A DNA stretch of 49,542 nt, taken from the NCBI GenBank assembly GCA_027886885.1, contig JAPCJP010000010.1, positions 9,890-59,431 on the forward strand. The letters run 5' to 3'. The notes under the pieces were generated by a model, which was given only the letters and a program-made list of their open reading frames with translations, searched no databases and had not been told where the DNA came from. This DNA is from Nitrososphaerota archaeon (GTDB lineage Archaea > Thermoproteota > Nitrososphaeria > Nitrososphaerales > Gagatemarchaeaceae). A program made the translations under genes and the position numbers. Positions 47,426 through 49,542 of this stretch are shown here, piece after piece (position 1 is the stretch's first letter; the number at the start of each line of letters is the position of its first letter).

Positions 47426-48180
47426 CGCTTGCAAAGAGGGTCGTGCCCTGCCTCGATGTGAAGGGAGGGAGGGTCGTGAAGGGCGTGAAGTTCGAGGGGC
47501 TGAGGGACGCTGGGGACCCGGTGGAACTGGCCCGGAGATACCGGGACGAGGGGGCAGACGAGCTGGTCTTCCTGGACATCACCGCCAGCCTGGAGAAGCG
47601 GGCGACCCTCAGGGTGCTGGTGAGGAAGGTGGCCGAGAACCTCGATATCCCCTTCACCGTCGGCGGAGGAATCAGGACCATGAGCGACGCGAGGCTCGTG
47701 CTCTGCAGCGGGGCGGACAAGGTGGCGGTGAACACGGCGGCGATCCAGGATCCTCGGCTCGTTACCCGTCTCTCTGAGGTCTTTGGCTCCCAGTGTGTGG
47801 TGGTGGCCATCGATGCACGATTACAGGGAGCGAGTTACGAGGTCCAGAGCCACGCGGCCACCAGGAGGACTGGTCTGGAGGTCGTGAGCTGGGCGAAACG
47901 CGTGGAGGAACTCGGTGCAGGGGAGTTGCTGGTGACCTCGGTAGACCGTGACGGGACCAAGGCGGGGTACGACACGAAGCTGCTGGCGTCGGTAACCTCG
48001 GCGGTGAACATCCCCGTGATCGCCAGCGGCGGGGCCGGGACCCTTGAGCACTTCCTTCAGGCGCTGAGGGACGCACGCTGCGACGCGGCACTGGCCGCCT
48101 CCCTCTTTCACTATCGGGAGCTCACCGTGGGCGAGGTGAAAGATTATCTGTCGGCGAACGGCGTCACGGTGAGACCTTGA
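47422..48180 (+). CDS. hisF: Imidazole glycerol phosphate synthase, cyclase subunit
   Basis: A TIM-barrel cyclase that makes imidazole glycerol phosphate and AICAR with HisH ammonia. The catalytic Asp is in [52 protein letters not shown] and [20 protein letters not shown] follow. The first normal start codon in frame is GTG 47443, but that would cut away the first beta strand (LAKRVV). Reading upstream gives ATA ACG CTT GCA AAG, which matches the usual M-T-L-A-K-R start if ATA (47422-47424) replaces ATG. One G-to-A change at 47424 would turn an ATGA overlap with hisA into ATAA. I therefore place the start at 47422, with uncertainty. Confidence 0.9.
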   Translation: MTLAKRVVPCLDVKGGRVVKGVKFEGLRDAGDPVELARRYRDEGADELVFLDITASLEKRATLRVLVRKVAENLDIPFTVGGGIRTMSDARLVLCSGADKVAVNTAAIQDPRLVTRLSEVFGSQCVVVAIDARLQGASYEVQSHAATRRTGLEVVSWAKRVEELGAGELLVTSVDRDGTKAGYDTKLLASVTSAVNIPVIASGGAGTLEHFLQALRDARCDAALAASLFHYRELTVGEVKDYLSANGVTVRP

Positions 48181-48503
48181 ATCAGGTAGAAATCGGAGAG
48201 GTGGACTTCAAGAAGGGCGACGGGCTCGTGCCCGTGGTCACCCAGGACGCCACGTCAGGAAAGGTCCTCATGGTGGCCTACGCCAACGAAGAGGCGGTAA
48301 GGCTTACGCTGGAGACCCACTTCGCTCATTACTGGAGCAGGAGCAGGGGCAAGCTGTGGAAGAAGGGCGAGGAGTCAGGCCACGTGCAGAAGGTCCAAGA
48401 GGTCCTCATCGACTGTGACGGCGACACGCTGCTCTACAGGGTCGACCAAGACGGGCCTGCATGTCACACCGGAAACGAGACCTGCTTTTTCAGAAAGCTG
48501 TAA
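48177..48503 (+). CDS. hisI: Phosphoribosyl-AMP cyclohydrolase
   Basis: A 108-residue Zn/Mg enzyme that opens the purine ring of phosphoribosyl-AMP. The metal site appears as [18 protein letters not shown] with [11 protein letters not shown] (Cys ligands), and the substrate part as [20 protein letters not shown]. It lacks a fused HisE domain, and no hisE gene follows. The TTG start at 48177 overlaps the hisF stop as TTGA. It is the last gene of the operon in this window. Confidence 0.95.
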   Translation: MNQVEIGEVDFKKGDGLVPVVTQDATSGKVLMVAYANEEAVRLTLETHFAHYWSRSRGKLWKKGEESGHVQKVQEVLIDCDGDTLLYRVDQDGPACHTGNETCFFRKL

Positions 48504-48532
48504 CCGTAATGCGCAAGTGAGCACCCGTGGGC

Positions 48533-48540
48533 GTTTAATT
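48533..48540 (+). promoter_or_regulatory. TATA-like element upstream of the endonuclease ORF
   Basis: GTTTAATT lies about 116 nt upstream of the first canonical start codon of the LAGLIDADG reading frame. The frame is open from 48582, so a non-standard upstream start is possible. The 150-nt gap after hisI holds nothing else I can name. Confidence 0.25.
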
Positions 48541-48653
48541 GCAGTGATAGCATAATCGATAGTGGCGCAAGGGACGGCTAGCGGGAGGAGCGCGGTTCCG
48601 TCTCGAAGGTTTCAGCCCCCCTAGACATCAGAATTTCGCTCCGCGAGAAGGTC

Positions 48654-49431
48654 TTGAATTTGAGATGCAAGTCATACACCTACAACGAGATTATCAAAAC
48701 AATCAAGAGCGATCACGGCATCAAGCTTCCCAAGAGTACAATCTCATATTGGATACGGGGGATATCTAGTCCGGTCCAAGCAGGACATTCGTTCACTCCC
48801 AATCCTACGCCTGAACTGGCGTACGTTATTGGGGTCGAGACCGGCGACGGATCCCTGAGTGTCAGGCCCGAAAGATACCAGTACAGAATAAGGTTGAAGG
48901 CGGTAGATGTGGAATTTGTTGAGGCGTTCAACCAGGCAGTTGCAAAGGTGCTCAGGTGTCCCCCCCAATCGCTTAGGCAAAGAGACCACGTCAATTGAGA
49001 CCTACGTCGAATTCGGGAGTTACCTGCTTCATAAATTCCTCTCGCAGAGGTTTGAGGAGCAGAAGGTATTCGTGGAGCACGATAGAGAGTGTGCCGCTGC
49101 TTTCATCAAAGGGTTCTTCGACTCGGAAGGATGCATAGACGTCTCAGGAAGGCTGACAGCAAGCAATAACGATCTTGCTCTCCTTCGCTACGTTCAGAAA
49201 CTACTCGAACGATTTTTTGGAATTGAGACAACAGGGCCCCACTTGGGAACGAAGAAGGGAACGATCCTTACAAGAAGAGGAAAATCATACAGGAGGAACG
49301 CTGACTGTTATTGCATCTATGTCCGACGAGCATCCCTTCCGGCATTCTACCGAGAAATCGGATTCACAATTGAAAGGAAGAAAATTAGATTGCACAGTGT
49401 GCTTAGTAAACGCACGATATTTGTAGGGTAA
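48654..49431 (+). pseudogene. LAGLIDADG homing endonuclease, frameshifted
   Basis: Two adjoining frames make one single-chain LAGLIDADG endonuclease. The first (48654-48998) has an N-terminal HTH-like region (YNEIIKTIKSDHGIKLPKST) and motif one, LAYVIGVETGDGSLS. The second frame continues from about 48967 to 49431 with motif two, AAFIKGFFDSEGCIDVSG. They join at a run of seven C (48960-48966): removing one C gives a continuous protein of about 258 residues. It is therefore a frameshifted gene or a homopolymer error. The DNA is visibly more AT-rich than the neighbours, which suggests transfer. TTG 48654 is the first standard start, although the HTH seems to begin earlier (REKVLNLR). It lies between hisI and tRNA-Ser, not inside a host gene. 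Confidence 0.75.
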
Positions 49432-49460
49432 TACCAAATAGATTACAATATGTACAATGG

Positions 49461-49542
49461 CGCGGGGAGTGGGATTTGAACCCACGAGTCCTTGCGGACA
49501 TTGGCTTAGCAAGCCAACGCCTTGCCAGGCTAGGCAACCCCC
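49461..49542 (-). tRNA. tRNA-Ser (anticodon GCT), 5' end cut by window edge
   Basis: The minus strand shows a class II tRNA: anticodon stem TTGGC/GCCAA around loop TTGCTAA (anticodon GCT), a long variable arm (TGTCCGCAAGGACTC), T arm GTGGG-TTCAAAT-CCCAC, and 3' acceptor TCCCCGC with discriminator G at 49461. The first two acceptor bases lie beyond the window. CCA is encoded at 49458-49460. Confidence 0.92.

Noticed and set aside
1-49542. CRISPR arrays, insertion sequences, prophage genes, rRNA genes
   Set aside because: No repeated spacer-repeat pattern, transposase, phage structural gene or rRNA sequence was seen on either strand; the only mobile-type gene is the LAGLIDADG ORF.

Overview
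The window is a compact, GC-rich piece of an archaeal chromosome. The archaeal assignment rests on archaeal-type ribosomal proteins (a 331-residue uL3 preceded by the archaeal SPOUT/COG2106 gene), TATA boxes about 26-32 nt upstream of many predicted starts (largely leaderless genes), archaeal-only families (DUF1512, COG2522 regulator, stand-alone RAM domains) and abundant TTG starts. The gene content and the hisG-hisD-HAD-hisB-hisH-hisA-hisF-hisI order suggest a TACK archaeon, most likely Thaumarchaeota/Nitrososphaeria-related. That placement is inference.

Layout. 4-5315 (minus): SPOUT protein, uL3, uL4, uL23, uL2, uS19, then DUF1512 where uL22 would be expected. 5410-6218 (plus): a membrane-anchored winged-helix protein and a small two-helix membrane protein. 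6222-9890 (minus): dihydrolipoyl dehydrogenase (E3), octanoyltransferase LipB and a P5C-type aldehyde dehydrogenase. 9961-17570 (minus): a branched-chain amino acid operon ilvB-ilvN-leuA-leuC-leuD-leuB-ilvE. 17794-22458 (plus): a COG2522 regulator with four cysteines, lipoyl synthase LipA, and E1alpha, E1beta and E2 of a branched-chain-type 2-oxoacid dehydrogenase. With E3 and LipB this gives a whole lipoylated complex plus its cofactor pathway. 22455-25811: two stand-alone RAM proteins, ilvC and a divergent ilvD, completing valine/leucine synthesis. 25849-34220: Lhr helicase, a four-CBS protein, and a two-gene glutamate synthase.

34248-37619 (minus) is the most interesting segment: a translationally coupled operon of an SMC-family ATPase with Smc5/6-like motifs but no hinge and no zinc hook, a kleisin-like protein, and a tandem winged-helix (kite) protein with MAGE/Nse3-like features. 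It looks like a minimal archaeal relative of the Smc5/6-Nse3-Nse4 core. Divergent from it is a conserved protein of unknown function. 38478-41747 holds a metallophosphoesterase, thioredoxin, Nudix hydrolase, phosphoribosyltransferase and an arginase-fold protein.

41770-48503: tRNA-Val, then a histidine operon with an unusual ~155-nt leader, a HAD hydrolase that probably fills the histidinol-phosphatase gap, and a hisF whose ATG appears changed to ATA. hisE and hisC are not here. The window ends with a frameshifted, AT-richer LAGLIDADG endonuclease gene and a tRNA-Ser(GCT) cut by the window edge. No CRISPR array, transposase or rRNA gene was seen. The only gene-free stretch near 300 bases is 41845-42182, described as the his leader region.
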